In this document: piece after piece, positions 1-8,623 of the stretch
How positions within the stretch are numbered: position 1 is the first letter of the stretch
How the letters are laid out: every line of letters starts with the position of its first letter
Assembly (NCBI GenBank): GCA_036733925.1
Contig: DAIMZO010000022.1
Location: 1 to 33,740, forward strand
DNA from: UBA2897 sp036733925
Lineage (GTDB): Bacteria > Bacillota > Negativicutes > Selenomonadales > Selenomonadaceae
Length of the DNA: 33,740 bases
Direction of reading: 5' to 3'
The notes under the pieces: model-generated
The model's database searches: none
Seen by the model: the letters and a program-made list of their open reading frames with translations, nothing else
What the model was told of the DNA's origin: nothing
Position numbers and translations under genes: made by a program

Positions 1-55
1 GAATGCCGCCCTGTCACGGCGGAGGTCAAGGGTTCAAGTCCCTTTCGGGTCGCCA
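1..55 (+). tRNA. tRNA-Asp(GTC), 3' part
   Basis: The window opens inside a tRNA. A complete anticodon arm is visible (CCGCC/GGCGG around loop CTGTCAC, anticodon GTC), then a T arm with GTTCAAGTC, then discriminator G52 and an encoded CCA at 53-55. G73 fits tRNA-Asp. The acceptor 5' strand and D arm lie before the window. Only one base separates it from the next tRNA, so they are probably co-transcribed. Confidence 0.9.
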
Positions 56-56
56 T

Positions 57-131
57 GCGGAAATAGCTCAGTGGTAGAGCATCACCTTGCCAAGGTGGGG
101 GTCGCGAGTCCGAATCTCGTTTTCCGCTCCA
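57..131 (+). tRNA. tRNA-Gly(GCC), copy 1
   Basis: Acceptor stem GCGGAAA (57-63) pairs with TTTCCGC (121-127), followed by discriminator T128 and encoded CCA 129-131. The anticodon loop TTGCCAA gives GCC, glycine. It differs from copy 2 (239-313) at a single base, tRNA position 26 (T82 here, C264 there). It is the first half of a duplicated Gly-Cys unit. Confidence 0.96.
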
Positions 132-161
132 TTTGATTTTACCGAATTTCATATAGATGGC

Positions 162-235
<74 letters not shown>

Positions 236-238
236 GAT

Positions 239-313
239 GCGGAAATAGCTCAGTGGTAGAGCACCACCTTGCCAAGGTGGGGGTCGCGAGTCCGAATCTC
301 GTTTTCCGCTCCA
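239..313 (+). tRNA. tRNA-Gly(GCC), copy 2
   Basis: Acceptor GCGGAAA (239-245) pairs with TTTCCGC (303-309), followed by T310 and CCA 311-313. Anticodon GCC. It begins three bases after tRNA-Cys copy 1. The single difference from copy 1 is C264, tRNA position 26, at the junction of D and anticodon stems, which should be functionally neutral. Confidence 0.96.
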
Positions 314-326
314 TTCGACAGATCCG

Positions 327-370
327 GAACCGCGGAGAGCATGGGAAGCCGTTTTCTCCGTGGTTCTTTT
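327..370 (+). terminator. Rho-independent terminator inside the tRNA cluster
   Basis: A 12-bp stem, 327-338 with 355-366 (one G-U pair), has a 16-base loop and is followed by TTTT at 367-370. It stands between tRNA-Gly copy 2 and tRNA-Cys copy 2. It should end the Asp-Gly-Cys-Gly transcript at least partly, leaving the last tRNA-Cys dependent on read-through or on a promoter of its own. The TATAAA at 377-382 is too close to the tRNA 5' end (388) to be called with confidence. Confidence 0.6.
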
Positions 371-387
371 CAACTGTATAAAGAGAT

Positions 388-461
<74 letters not shown>

Positions 462-474
462 ATGGGAATCCAGC

Positions 475-502
475 GGCCTGGAAGATTGCTTCCAGGCCTT
501 TT
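475..502 (+). terminator. Rho-independent terminator after the tRNA cluster
   Basis: A perfect 10-bp stem GGCCTGGAAG (475-484) / CTTCCAGGCC (489-498) with loop ATTG is followed by TTTT at 499-502. It closes the tRNA cluster 46 bp before the next coding region. Confidence 0.85.
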
Positions 503-548
503 CTCTATTCCAAAGTTTCGATTCGAGCTTGCAAAAGGGGTGTAGCAA

Positions 549-1472
549 ATGCCAAAGGAACCCGGGAAAATCACCGATAATCTCCTGCATATCTACGACT
601 ACTGCTTCACGGAGACCGTGCCGTACGAGTTCTTCAAGCCGAAGGAGAACCGCGACATCGCCGTGCATCTCGTGGGCAAGAATTACCATTGCTCGCATTG
701 CGGCAAGGTCACGCATATCGACTACCGGCCGCGCCCGCTGACGTATTACTCGAAGGGCAAGCTCGCGGAAGAGCGTGCCGTCTATGAGGAGCTCGGGCTG
801 CCGTTCCCCGCGCGCGGGGAGATCGACGGCGGTATGCCGTTCCAGAACGAGGCCGTCGGGCTTTGCGCGGACTGCGCGGCAAAGCTCTTCGCGGATCCGG
901 AGGAGCCGGCACAGCGCGCCGTGATGCTCGCGGAGCGGCTGCATGGCGAGGATGAGCTCGTGACGGCGCAGGCCCGCAAGGCGATGGAGGATGCGTTCGA
1001 GAAATGGCTCGATGGCCTCGGAAGCGTGCAGGAGCTCCTCCGCTGTGACCTCTCGAACTTCAACGCCGTGCGCGACCTCATCTGCGCGGTGATGCTCGAG
1101 GATACGGCGGCCGAGCAGGAGACGCTCGATTGCTACCTCGAGAAATCGGGGGCGATTGCCGCGGAGCTCCGCGGCCTGCTCGATGCGCTGCCGGATACCT
1201 TCCAGGCGTACACGGCGCGCTCGGTGCTCGTCTACGAGTCGATGAACGACAAGATCTACCACGAGTATACGGTGGCATTCCCTGCGGACGGGACAGAGCC
1301 TGCAACCTACTATCTGAAGCGCTCGGTGGAGAAGGAGCGCGTCACGATGTTCCTAGAGCAGCCGCGCGTCGAGACGCTCGAGGATCTCCTGATGGAGGTC
1401 GGCTTCCACGGCGAATGGATCGACGCGCTGACGGATCGCGTGAAGGAACTCGAGGCACAGGAGGAAAAATAA
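549..1472 (+). CDS. Protein of unknown function with two CxxC pairs
   Basis: This encodes 307 residues from an ATG preceded by AAAAGGGG about 8 bases upstream. I do not recognise the family. Two CxxC pairs are visible, C48-S-H-C51 and C106-A-D-C109, spaced like a split zinc ribbon, so a bound metal is a reasonable inference. The rest is mainly acidic and predicted helical (Glu, Leu, Ala-rich), ending in a charged coiled-coil-like tail. There is no signal peptide or membrane segment, so it is probably cytosolic. The stop codon lies 4 bp before the miaB start and the miaB ribosome site is inside its last codons, so the two are translationally and probably transcriptionally coupled. No promoter is evident in the 44 bp after the tRNA terminator. 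Composition and strand bias are typical of the housekeeping block, so it is a real native gene. Confidence 0.85.
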   Translation: MPKEPGKITDNLLHIYDYCFTETVPYEFFKPKENRDIAVHLVGKNYHCSHCGKVTHIDYRPRPLTYYSKGKLAEERAVYEELGLPFPARGEIDGGMPFQNEAVGLCADCAAKLFADPEEPAQRAVMLAERLHGEDELVTAQARKAMEDAFEKWLDGLGSVQELLRCDLSNFNAVRDLICAVMLEDTAAEQETLDCYLEKSGAIAAELRGLLDALPDTFQAYTARSVLVYESMNDKIYHEYTVAFPADGTEPATYYLKRSVEKERVTMFLEQPRVETLEDLLMEVGFHGEWIDALTDRVKELEAQEEK

Positions 1473-1476
1473 ATCT

Positions 1477-2808
1477 ATGGCAACGAAAAAGGCCTTTATC
1501 GGCGTGTACGGCTGTCAGATGAACGTCAGCGACGCGGAACGTATGGAGGGACAGCTCGAGACGATCGGCTATGCGCGCACGGAGGACATGGCGGCGGCCG
1601 ACCTGATCCTGATGAACACGTGCTGCGTGCGCGAGACGGCCGAGGACAGGGTCTACGGCAAGATCGGCGAGATCAAGCATCTGAAGGAGAAGAATCCGGC
1701 GCTGATCTTCGGCATCACGGGTTGCATGGCGCAGAAAGAGGGCGATGCCCTGATTGCGCGTGCGCCGCATATCGACTTCGTGCTCGGCACGAACAAGGTG
1801 CACGAGCTCACGCGCGTCGTGCGCGAGGTCGAGGCGGAGCACGGCCACGTCGTCGACACGAGCCTCGGCGAGACGGAGCTGCCCGAGCAGAATGCGCCGA
1901 TTGCGCGCGAGGGCAAGCTCTCCGCATGGGTGCCGATCATGTACGGCTGCAACAATTTCTGCACGTACTGCATCGTGCCGTATGTGCGCGGCCGCGAGCG
2001 GAGCCGTGCGCCTGAGGACATCGTGCGCGAGGTAGAGCAGGCCGTGCAGCAGGGCTACAAGGAGGTCACGCTGCTCGGGCAGAACGTCAACTCCTACGGG
2101 AAGGTCGATGGTAAACCGGGCGCGGCCGACTTTGCCGACCTGCTTGCGATGGTCGACGCGGTGCCGGGCATCGAGCGCGTGCGCTTCATGACCTCGCACC
2201 CGAAAGACCTCTCGGACAAGCTCATCGAGACAATCGCAAACGGCAAGCACCTCTGCGAGCACATCCACCTGCCCGTGCAGTACGGCAGCGACAAGGTGCT
2301 GCGGGCCATGAACCGCGTCTACACGGTCGAGAGCTACCGGGCGCTCGTCCACCGCATCCGCGCGGCCATCCCGGACGTCGCGCTGACGACCGACCTCATC
2401 GTCGGATTCCCTGGCGAGACCGACGAGGACTTCGCCGAGATGCTCGACTTCCTGCGCGAGATCCGCTATGACTCGGCCTATACCTTCCTCTACTCGAAGC
2501 GCTCCGGCACGCCCGCCGCGAAGATGGCGGGGCAGGTGCCCGAGGCCGTGAAGAAGGAGCGCCTGAACGCGCTGATGGCCGTGCAGAACGAGATTTCGAA
2601 AGAGATCAACGACAAGCTCCTCGGCACCGAGCAGGAGATCATGGTCGAGGGCCCGAGCAAGCACGACGAAGCCGTCTGGCAGGGCCGCACGCGGCAGAAC
2701 AAGCTCGTGTTGTTCCCGCACGCCGGCGAAGCCCCCGGCGACTTCGTCCGCATCCGCATCACCCACCCGCAGACCTGGGTGCTCAAAGGGGAGGTCGTGC
2801 GCCCATAA
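1477..2808 (+). CDS. miaB: tRNA-2-methylthio-N6-dimethylallyladenosine synthase MiaB
   Basis: MiaB is a radical SAM methylthiotransferase that converts i6A37 to ms2i6A37 in tRNAs reading UNN codons. The 443 residues show the N-terminal UPF0004 domain with three cluster cysteines C13, C49 and C83, then the radical SAM CxxxCxxC (C158, C162, C165) in GCNNFCTYC, followed by VRGRERSR. A C-terminal TRAM-like beta-barrel occupies roughly the last 65 residues (IMVEGPSK onward). Length matches the family. AGGAGG at 1459-1464 fixes the ATG. It lies upstream of mutS-mutL, a common Firmicute order. MiaA, which makes its i6A substrate and often follows mutL, is not in this window. RimO at 9757 is the paralogue; the VRGRERSR motif and the position before mutS support MiaB here. 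Confidence 0.96.
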   Translation: MATKKAFIGVYGCQMNVSDAERMEGQLETIGYARTEDMAAADLILMNTCCVRETAEDRVYGKIGEIKHLKEKNPALIFGITGCMAQKEGDALIARAPHIDFVLGTNKVHELTRVVREVEAEHGHVVDTSLGETELPEQNAPIAREGKLSAWVPIMYGCNNFCTYCIVPYVRGRERSRAPEDIVREVEQAVQQGYKEVTLLGQNVNSYGKVDGKPGAADFADLLAMVDAVPGIERVRFMTSHPKDLSDKLIETIANGKHLCEHIHLPVQYGSDKVLRAMNRVYTVESYRALVHRIRAAIPDVALTTDLIVGFPGETDEDFAEMLDFLREIRYDSAYTFLYSKRSGTPAAKMAGQVPEAVKKERLNALMAVQNEISKEINDKLLGTEQEIMVEGPSKHDEAVWQGRTRQNKLVLFPHAGEAPGDFVRIRITHPQTWVLKGEVVRP

Positions 2809-2815
2809 ACGGATT

Positions 2816-2841
2816 GGCAAATTCCCGTTTTCGGATTTGCC
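2816..2841 (+). other. Inverted repeat between miaB and mutS
   Basis: GGCAAAT (2816-2822) and ATTTGCC (2835-2841) form a 7-bp perfect inverted repeat with a 12-base loop, immediately after the miaB stop and just upstream of the mutS -10 box. There is no T run after it, so it is a poor terminator. It overlaps where a -35 region would lie and could be an operator or simply a weak 3' hairpin. Confidence 0.35.
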
Positions 2842-2847
2842 CCGTCA

Positions 2848-2856
2848 TGCTATAAT
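2848..2856 (+). promoter_or_regulatory. Extended -10 promoter for mutS-mutL
   Basis: TGCTATAAT is a perfect TATAAT (2851-2856) with the extended TG motif, about 50 bp before the mutS start. The 17-bp-upstream position (TTTTCG, 2828-2833) is a poor -35, as expected for extended -10 promoters. A near-identical box precedes uppP at 12841-12849. Confidence 0.6.
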
Positions 2857-2907
2857 AGTGGCATAGAGAAGTATTTTCATTTGATGATTCTGGAGGTGCG
2901 TGCGGGC

Positions 2908-5604
2908 GTGGAACTTACACCGATGATGCAGCAGTATATGGCGACGAAGGAGCAGCATCCGGACGAGATCCTGTTTTTCCGGCTCGGGGATTTCTACGAG
3001 ATGTTCTTTGACGACGCGCGCCTCGTGTCGAAGGAGCTCGGCCTGACGCTGACGAGCCGCAGCGGCAACAAGGACAAGGCACCGATGTGCGGCATCCCGT
3101 ACCATGCGGCAGAGTCGTATGTGAACCGCCTGATCGCGAAGGGGTACAAGATCGCAATCGCCGAGCAGATCGGCGACCCGAAGGCGAAGGGCCTGACGAA
3201 GCGCGAGGTCATCAAGATCGTGACGCCGGGCACGGTGCTCACGGAGGGCGCGCTCAAGGGCAAGGCCAACAACTATATCGCCCTCGTCTATGAGCCGGAG
3301 GCGGACGGAAAAACGAAGAAGGAGCGTATCGTGCTCGCCGGTGCGGATATTTCGACCGGCGAGTGTTTTTATGGCCTCTACGATGGCGCGGACCGCCTGC
3401 AGAGCCTGCTCGACGAGCTCTACCGCCTCATGATGCCGGAGTTGCTGCTCGTCGGCACGCTCACGTTCCAGGATGCGCTCGATGACTTCCTGAAGCTCCG
3501 TCTGCCAAATTGCTCCTACACGCGGATCCCCGAGGTTTCCGCGCATATCGGGGACCGGATCGTCGAGCATTTCGATGCGGCAAACCGGCCGGCGGACGAG
3601 GACGCGCAGGCGGCGGTCGCGACGCTCCTCGACTACCTGCACGAGACGGTCAAAACCGACCTTTCGCACTTGCACACGCTGACCTTCCTCGACGCGTCGG
3701 AGAACCTGACCGTCGACACCTACACGCTGCGGAACCTTGAGATTACGCGGAACCTGCGCGACGGCGGCAAGAAGAACACGCTCTACGACGTGCTCGACTT
3801 TACGGAGACCGCGATGGGGAGCCGCCTGCTGAAGAAATGGCTCGAGTACCCGCTGCTCGACATCGTGCATATCGAGCGGCGGCAGGCGGCAATCGGCGAG
3901 CTCGCCGCGGACTTTTCGATGCGCGGCGCCGTGCGCGAGGGGGAAAAGGACATCCACGACTTCGAGCGGCTGCTGACGCGCGTCGAGGTCGGCACGGCAA
4001 ACGCCCGCGACCTCATCGCGCTTAAGGCCTCGATGCTCGCGCTGCCGGGGCTGAAGCAGGCCCTGCAGGGCGCGAAGGCTCCGCTCCTGCAGCGGGTCGA
4101 AAGCCGGATCGAGACGTTCCCCGCGCTCACGGATCTCCTCGAGCGCGCGATTGTAGACGAGCCGGGGCTGACGCTCCGCGAGGGCGGCATCATCAAGAAT
4201 GGCTATAATGAGGAGCTCGACAGCTACCGCCATATCGCGCATGACAGCAAGGCCATGCTGCAGGAAATCGAGGAGCGCGAGAAGAAGCAGACGGGCATCA
4301 AGTCGCTGAAAATCGGCTACAACAAGGTCTTCGGCTACTACATCGAGGTCCGGAAGGGCAGTATCGACCTCGTGCCGGACCGCTACATCCGCAAGCAGAC
4401 GCTCGTCTCGGCGGAGCGCTACATCACCGAGGAGCTGAAGGAATTCGAGACGAAGATCCTCGGCGCGCAGGAAAAGATTGTGCAGATTGAGTACAACCTG
4501 TTCCAGAACGTGCGCGAGACGATAAAGAAAGCGCTGACGCGTGTGCAGCAGACGGCGCGCGCTATCGCCGTGCTCGACGTGCTGATGAGCCTCGCGGAGG
4601 CCGCCGCGTCCTACGACTACGTGCGCCCGCGCATGACGAACGACGGCGAGATCCATATTCGCGACGGGCGGCACCCGCTCGTCGAGCGCATCCTGACGCG
4701 CGACCTCTTCGTGCCGAACGACACGGACATCACGCACAGGGACTGCGAGATCATGCTGATTACGGGGCCGAACATGGCCGGCAAATCGACCTATATGCGG
4801 CAGGTGGCGCTGCTGACGCTCATGGCGCAGATCGGGAGCTTCATCCCGGCGCGCGAGGCGAGCATCTCGCCGGTCGACCGCATCTTCACGCGCATCGGCG
4901 CGAGCGACGACCTCGTCAGCGGGCAGTCGACGTTCATGGTCGAGATGAACGAGGTCGCGCAGATCCTGAAATACGCGACGAAGGACAGCTTGATCATCCT
5001 CGACGAGATTGGACGCGGCACGAGCACGTTCGACGGCATGAGCATCGCGCGCGCCGTCGTCGAGCATATCGAGCGGCATATCCACGCGAAGACCCTTTTC
5101 GCGACGCATTACCATGAGCTGACAGCCATGGAGAATGAAAAGGTCAAGAACTACTGCGTCGCGGTCAAGGAGCGCGGCACGGACGTCGCGTTCCTGCGGC
5201 GCATCGTGCGCGGCGCGGCCGACAAATCGTACGGCATCCATGTCGCGCGGCTCGCGGGCCTGCCGAAAAGCGTGACGAAGCGCGCCGAGGTCATCCTGCA
5301 CGACCTCGAGGCGGAGCAGGCGCAGGGAGGAAACGCGGCAGAAAAGGCTGGCGCAGAAAGCGGCGCGGGAACGATGCCGGCAGAAAAGTCTGGTGCGGGA
5401 AGGAACGCGCAGGCAGGGAAGGATCCGGCCACGGCAGAAAAGGACGTGCAGCCCCGGCTCGAGGGCGGCATGGCCTCGCTGTTCTCGTCGTCGCTTTCGG
5501 ATCAGCTGCTCTCGCTCGACATCATGACCATGACGCCGCTTGAGGCGATGAACGCGCTTTACCAGCTGCAGGAGCAGGCGAAGCGGGAGGAGGGACAGGC
5601 ATGA
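2908..5604 (+). CDS. mutS: DNA mismatch repair protein MutS
   Basis: MutS recognises mismatches and small loops and recruits MutL. With the GTG at 2908 it has 898 residues. I prefer this start over the TTG at 2881 because GGAGG (2892-2896) lies upstream of 2908 but downstream of 2881, and because MutS proteins usually begin just before TPMMQQY. Visible features are the mismatch-binding motif GDFYEMF near residue 30, Walker A GPNMAGKST at 620-628, Walker B LIILDEIGRGTS near 698, and the ATHYHEL motif after it. The helical C-terminal tail (MNALYQLQEQAK) is present. Between ATPase and tail sits an Ala/Gly/Glu-rich linker of about 50 residues with repeated AEK-GA units, longer than usual. The stop overlaps the mutL start (ATGA), so translation is coupled. 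It has its own extended -10 promoter. Confidence 0.96.
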   Translation: MELTPMMQQYMATKEQHPDEILFFRLGDFYEMFFDDARLVSKELGLTLTSRSGNKDKAPMCGIPYHAAESYVNRLIAKGYKIAIAEQIGDPKAKGLTKREVIKIVTPGTVLTEGALKGKANNYIALVYEPEADGKTKKERIVLAGADISTGECFYGLYDGADRLQSLLDELYRLMMPELLLVGTLTFQDALDDFLKLRLPNCSYTRIPEVSAHIGDRIVEHFDAANRPADEDAQAAVATLLDYLHETVKTDLSHLHTLTFLDASENLTVDTYTLRNLEITRNLRDGGKKNTLYDVLDFTETAMGSRLLKKWLEYPLLDIVHIERRQAAIGELAADFSMRGAVREGEKDIHDFERLLTRVEVGTANARDLIALKASMLALPGLKQALQGAKAPLLQRVESRIETFPALTDLLERAIVDEPGLTLREGGIIKNGYNEELDSYRHIAHDSKAMLQEIEEREKKQTGIKSLKIGYNKVFGYYIEVRKGSIDLVPDRYIRKQTLVSAERYITEELKEFETKILGAQEKIVQIEYNLFQNVRETIKKALTRVQQTARAIAVLDVLMSLAEAAASYDYVRPRMTNDGEIHIRDGRHPLVERILTRDLFVPNDTDITHRDCEIMLITGPNMAGKSTYMRQVALLTLMAQIGSFIPAREASISPVDRIFTRIGASDDLVSGQSTFMVEMNEVAQILKYATKDSLIILDEIGRGTSTFDGMSIARAVVEHIERHIHAKTLFATHYHELTAMENEKVKNYCVAVKERGTDVAFLRRIVRGAADKSYGIHVARLAGLPKSVTKRAEVILHDLEAEQAQGGNAAEKAGAESGAGTMPAEKSGAGRNAQAGKDPATAEKDVQPRLEGGMASLFSSSLSDQLLSLDIMTMTPLEAMNALYQLQEQAKREEGQA

Positions 5605-7655
5605 GTTCTGCGATCCATCTTTTATCCGACAGCACGATCAACAAGATCGCGGCGGGCGAGGTCGTCGAGCGGCCGGCATCCGTCGTGAAGGAGCTCGTCG
5701 AGAACGCGATCGACGCAGGTGCGACGCGCATCGAGGTCGAGATCCTGGCGGGCGGCACGAGCTTCATGCGCGTGACGGATAACGGCAAGGGCATGACGAT
5801 GGAGGACGCGCGGCTCGCCATCCAGCGGCACGCGACGAGCAAGATTGCGGAGGCGTCCGACCTGCAGACGGTCTCGACGCTCGGCTTCCGCGGCGAGGCC
5901 CTGCCGACCATCGCATCGGTCTCGCGCTTCACCCTGCTGACGCGCCGCGACGGCGACGACCTCGGCACGCGCGTCAAGATGACGGGCGGCAAAGACCTTG
6001 TGATCGAGGAGGCCGGCACGAGCGTCGGCACGACCGTGCAGGTCGAGGATCTCTTTTTCAACACGCCGGTGCGCAAGAAATTCCTGAAGACGAACCACAC
6101 GGAGACGAACAAGATCAGCGACTTCCTCGGGAAGCTCGCGCTTTCGCGGCCGGATATCGCGTTCCGCCTGATCAGCAACAACCGGCAGTCCATCGTGACG
6201 CCGGGCAACGGCGATGCGCGCGAGACAATCCGCGCCATCTACGGCAGCAAGGTCGAGGAGGCCCTGTTGCCGCTCGAGTTCGTCGGCGAGGAGATTGCGG
6301 TCGACGGGTTCATCACGAAGCCCTCGATGCTGCGCGGCAGCCGTGCGTGGCAGACGTTGATCGTCAATGGCCGCGTGATCGGCAACCGCGCGATTGCGAA
6401 GGCCATCGACAACGCGTATCGCTCCCTGATCCCGAAAAGCGGCTACCCGTTTGCCCTCATCGGCATCCAGGTGCCGCAGCGCACAATCGATGTCAACGTG
6501 CACCCGCAGAAAGCCGAGATGAAGTTTGAGGACGAGAGCGGCGTGTTCCGCGCGGTCTACAAGGCCGTGCGCGACGCAATTCGCGAGGAGGCCGGACAGG
6601 ATCTCGGAAGCATCGCGGCAGCCGTCGAAAAGCCGAAGATGGAGCTGCCAAAACCTGTGATGGAGTCGTTCGCGTTCCATCCGGCCACGCGGCCATCGGC
6701 AGGAATGCCGGGACATCCGGCAGATGGGGCGGCATGCCATGCATCCGGCTATGCGGCAGGGCAAGGCGGCGCGGGCGGCTATGTGCCGCAGACCATCTAC
6801 GAGGCTGTGCACAGCGGCCACGGGCTTTTCGGCACGGCGGCCGTGCAGTTCGAGGAGGCGCAGCGCCGCATCCGCGAGGAAAAGGGCACGCGCTCGGCGG
6901 AGAGCTTCGCGCCCTATGCCGGAGGGGCGGAAAATGCCGGTACGGCAGCTGGCTCCGGTCTGGCGGGTCGCTTTGATGTTGCGGCAAGCGGGGCTGGGAA
7001 TCCGCCGGAAAGCGATAGGGCGGCAGGTGCAGGGGCAGAGCATGCCCCTGCGCAGCAGGAAGCCCTCGGCGGCACGGGCAGCCTGATCCCAATCGGGCAG
7101 GTCGCGCTCACGTACATCATCGCGCAGGACGAGCACGGGCTCTACATCATCGACCAGCACGCGGCGCATGAGCGCATCCTGTTCGACCGGTTCTCTGCCG
7201 AGGCCGAGCACATCCCGTCCCAGCAGCTCCTCGTGCACCTCGTGCTCGATTTCGATGCGCGCGAGGCCGCGCTGCTCGCTGAGCACAAGGAGCTCTTCGG
7301 GAAGCTCGGCTTCACGATGGAGATGAGCGGTGATAATGAGTTCCGGCTGATGGAGATCCCGGCAGATCTGCAGCCGGGGGAGGCCGAGGACGCCATCCGC
7401 GAGATCCTCGCAGGGCTCTTCGAGCGGCACGAGACCAGCGACAAAGAGATCCGGCAGGCCTGCCTCGCGACAACCGCGTGCCGTGCGGCCATCAAGGCGG
7501 GCGAGGAGCTCAGCCTGCGGCAGATGCAGCTCCTGCTCGAGGCGCTCGCGGCGACCGCCTACCCGTTCACCTGCCCCCACGGCCGGCCGACCATCCTGAA
7601 GTTCTCCGACAAAGATCTCGCCAAGATGTTCCATCGCACCGGCTTCCAGTTCTGA
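5601..7655 (+). CDS. mutL: DNA mismatch repair protein MutL
   Basis: MutL is the GHKL ATPase that couples MutS to strand incision; Firmicute MutL carries its own nicking endonuclease because MutH is absent. The 684 residues show the N-terminal ATPase motifs (VVKELVENAIDAGA, DNGKGM, HATSKI, GFRGEAL), a long Ala/Gly-rich linker (about residues 355-490) and a C-terminal dimerisation/endonuclease domain. The metal-binding motif is DQHAAHERILFD (residues 518-529), followed by ACRAAIK and CPHGRPT. The usual motif is DQHA-x2-E-x4-E; here the last acidic residue is Asp529 rather than Glu, a conservative change. The start overlaps the mutS stop by four bases. The pair keeps slippage low, which is relevant to the poly-G promoter at 26391. 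Confidence 0.96.
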   Translation: MSSAIHLLSDSTINKIAAGEVVERPASVVKELVENAIDAGATRIEVEILAGGTSFMRVTDNGKGMTMEDARLAIQRHATSKIAEASDLQTVSTLGFRGEALPTIASVSRFTLLTRRDGDDLGTRVKMTGGKDLVIEEAGTSVGTTVQVEDLFFNTPVRKKFLKTNHTETNKISDFLGKLALSRPDIAFRLISNNRQSIVTPGNGDARETIRAIYGSKVEEALLPLEFVGEEIAVDGFITKPSMLRGSRAWQTLIVNGRVIGNRAIAKAIDNAYRSLIPKSGYPFALIGIQVPQRTIDVNVHPQKAEMKFEDESGVFRAVYKAVRDAIREEAGQDLGSIAAAVEKPKMELPKPVMESFAFHPATRPSAGMPGHPADGAACHASGYAAGQGGAGGYVPQTIYEAVHSGHGLFGTAAVQFEEAQRRIREEKGTRSAESFAPYAGGAENAGTAAGSGLAGRFDVAASGAGNPPESDRAAGAGAEHAPAQQEALGGTGSLIPIGQVALTYIIAQDEHGLYIIDQHAAHERILFDRFSAEAEHIPSQQLLVHLVLDFDAREAALLAEHKELFGKLGFTMEMSGDNEFRLMEIPADLQPGEAEDAIREILAGLFERHETSDKEIRQACLATTACRAAIKAGEELSLRQMQLLLEALAATAYPFTCPHGRPTILKFSDKDLAKMFHRTGFQF

Positions 7656-7666
7656 GGAGGTAGAAT

Positions 7667-8461
7667 ATGACGAAACATCCTGCGGCCGCGGTGACGACGT
7701 CGCGGCAGTCCTCGGCGGAGAACGTCGCGCTCGCGGAGAATGCTGCGCGGGCGCTCGGCCTGCCCTACGTGCCGCGCGGCACGCTGTCCCTCGACGAGAT
7801 CCGTGAGCGCAGCGGCGCGGGCACCGTCCTCGTCGCGAAGCAGGGCCTCCTGATGCTCGCGGAGCCCGACGGGCAGGAACTCTTCTTCCACCCGAACATG
7901 GCGCATCTGCGCATCAAGAACCTGCACCACGGGCAGGGCGACCGCATGGCGGAGGCGATGGGCCTCGCGTCCGGCATGACGGTGCTTGACGGCACGCTCG
8001 GCCTCGGCGCCGACGCGATTGTCGCGAGCTTCGTCGTGGGCCCGGCGGGCCATGTCACGGGCGTCGAGTCCTCGCCGCTCGTGCACGCGGTCGTGAGCCG
8101 GGGCCTTGCGCACGCGCACGAGGAGAGTCCGCGCGTCGAGCAGGCCATGCGCCGCGTGGGCACCGTCTGCATGGATTCGCTCGACTACCTGCGCGCGCAA
8201 CCGGATCATAGCGTCGACATCGTCTATTTCGACCCGATGTTCCGGCACCCGTTCTACGAGAGCAAGGCGCTCGCGCCCCTGCGCGGCGTCGCAAACCCCG
8301 CGCCGCTCACCCCCGAGCACGTCCGCGAGGCCTGCCGCGTCGCCCGTCGCCGCGTCGTGCTGAAGGAGTCCGCGAAAAGCGGCGAATTCGCGCGCCTCGG
8401 CTTCCCCGTCGTCACGGGAGGCAAGTACAGCAAAGTCCACTACGGCGTCCTTTCTCTCTGA
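7667..8461 (+). CDS. RsmJ-like class I SAM-dependent methyltransferase
   Basis: This 264-residue protein starts at an ATG behind GAGGAGG (7654-7660). The C-terminal two thirds look like the RsmJ/YhiQ family, which in E. coli methylates a guanine in helix 44 of 16S rRNA: motif I DGTLGLGADA at 108-117, an acidic ESSP after strand 2 (134-137), and the family-typical motif IV FDPMFRHP at 188-195. The first 90 residues form a small unassigned N-terminal region (VLVAKQGLLMLAEPDG). It lies 11 bp after mutL and was probably transcribed with it. The substrate in this lineage is not proven. The alternative is a related rRNA or DNA methyltransferase of the same fold; the DPMF motif favours the RsmJ group. 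Confidence 0.75.
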   Translation: MTKHPAAAVTTSRQSSAENVALAENAARALGLPYVPRGTLSLDEIRERSGAGTVLVAKQGLLMLAEPDGQELFFHPNMAHLRIKNLHHGQGDRMAEAMGLASGMTVLDGTLGLGADAIVASFVVGPAGHVTGVESSPLVHAVVSRGLAHAHEESPRVEQAMRRVGTVCMDSLDYLRAQPDHSVDIVYFDPMFRHPFYESKALAPLRGVANPAPLTPEHVREACRVARRRVVLKESAKSGEFARLGFPVVTGGKYSKVHYGVLSL

Positions 8462-8477
8462 GTGCGGCCCCTAAGGC

Positions 8478-8507
8478 TTGAAACCAACCGCATACAGAGT
8501 GTATAAT
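8478..8507 (+). promoter_or_regulatory. SigmaA-type promoter for the solute-binding protein
   Basis: TTGAAA (8478-8483), an 18-bp spacer and TATAAT (8502-8507). The start point would be near 8514, giving a leader of about 145 bases before the coding start at 8658. The long leader holds the structured RNA candidate listed next. Confidence 0.7.
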
Positions 8508-8530
8508 GAAAAAGTCTAAGGGGCGCTGAA

Positions 8531-8623
8531 TCTGTGGCCAAGCCTCCCCATGCGGGTTACGAACGGAAGGGGATTGTACTTTCCCGTTGAGGCAAGGGGG
8601 CTGAGCCTTGGCGCAGGCACAGA
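8531..8623 (+). promoter_or_regulatory. Structured leader RNA, candidate Moco (molybdenum cofactor) riboswitch
   Basis: Nested helices can be drawn by hand. TCTGTG 8531-8536 pairs with CACAGA 8618-8623. GCCAA 8537-8541 pairs with TTGGC 8608-8612 after a 5-base bulge. GCCTC 8542-8546 pairs with GAGGC 8589-8593. CCC 8547-8549 pairs with GGG 8554-8556. GGGA 8570-8573 pairs with TCCC 8582-8585. Single-stranded ACGAACGGAAG lies between the two inner hairpins. From memory, the Moco RNA motif has this core: GCCTCC, a short hairpin closing in GGG, an AACG-AAGG stretch, then CCCGTGAGGC. I could not run a covariance model, so the class is a candidate while the structure itself is well supported. It ends 34 bases before the start codon, so control of initiation is plausible. 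Confidence 0.5.

Noticed and set aside
2845..5301. Long reverse-strand open frame opposite mutS
   Set aside because: It is the mirror of GC-rich codon bias in mutS; it has no ribosome site and is low-complexity (Arg, Asp, Val, Leu-rich) without family motifs.
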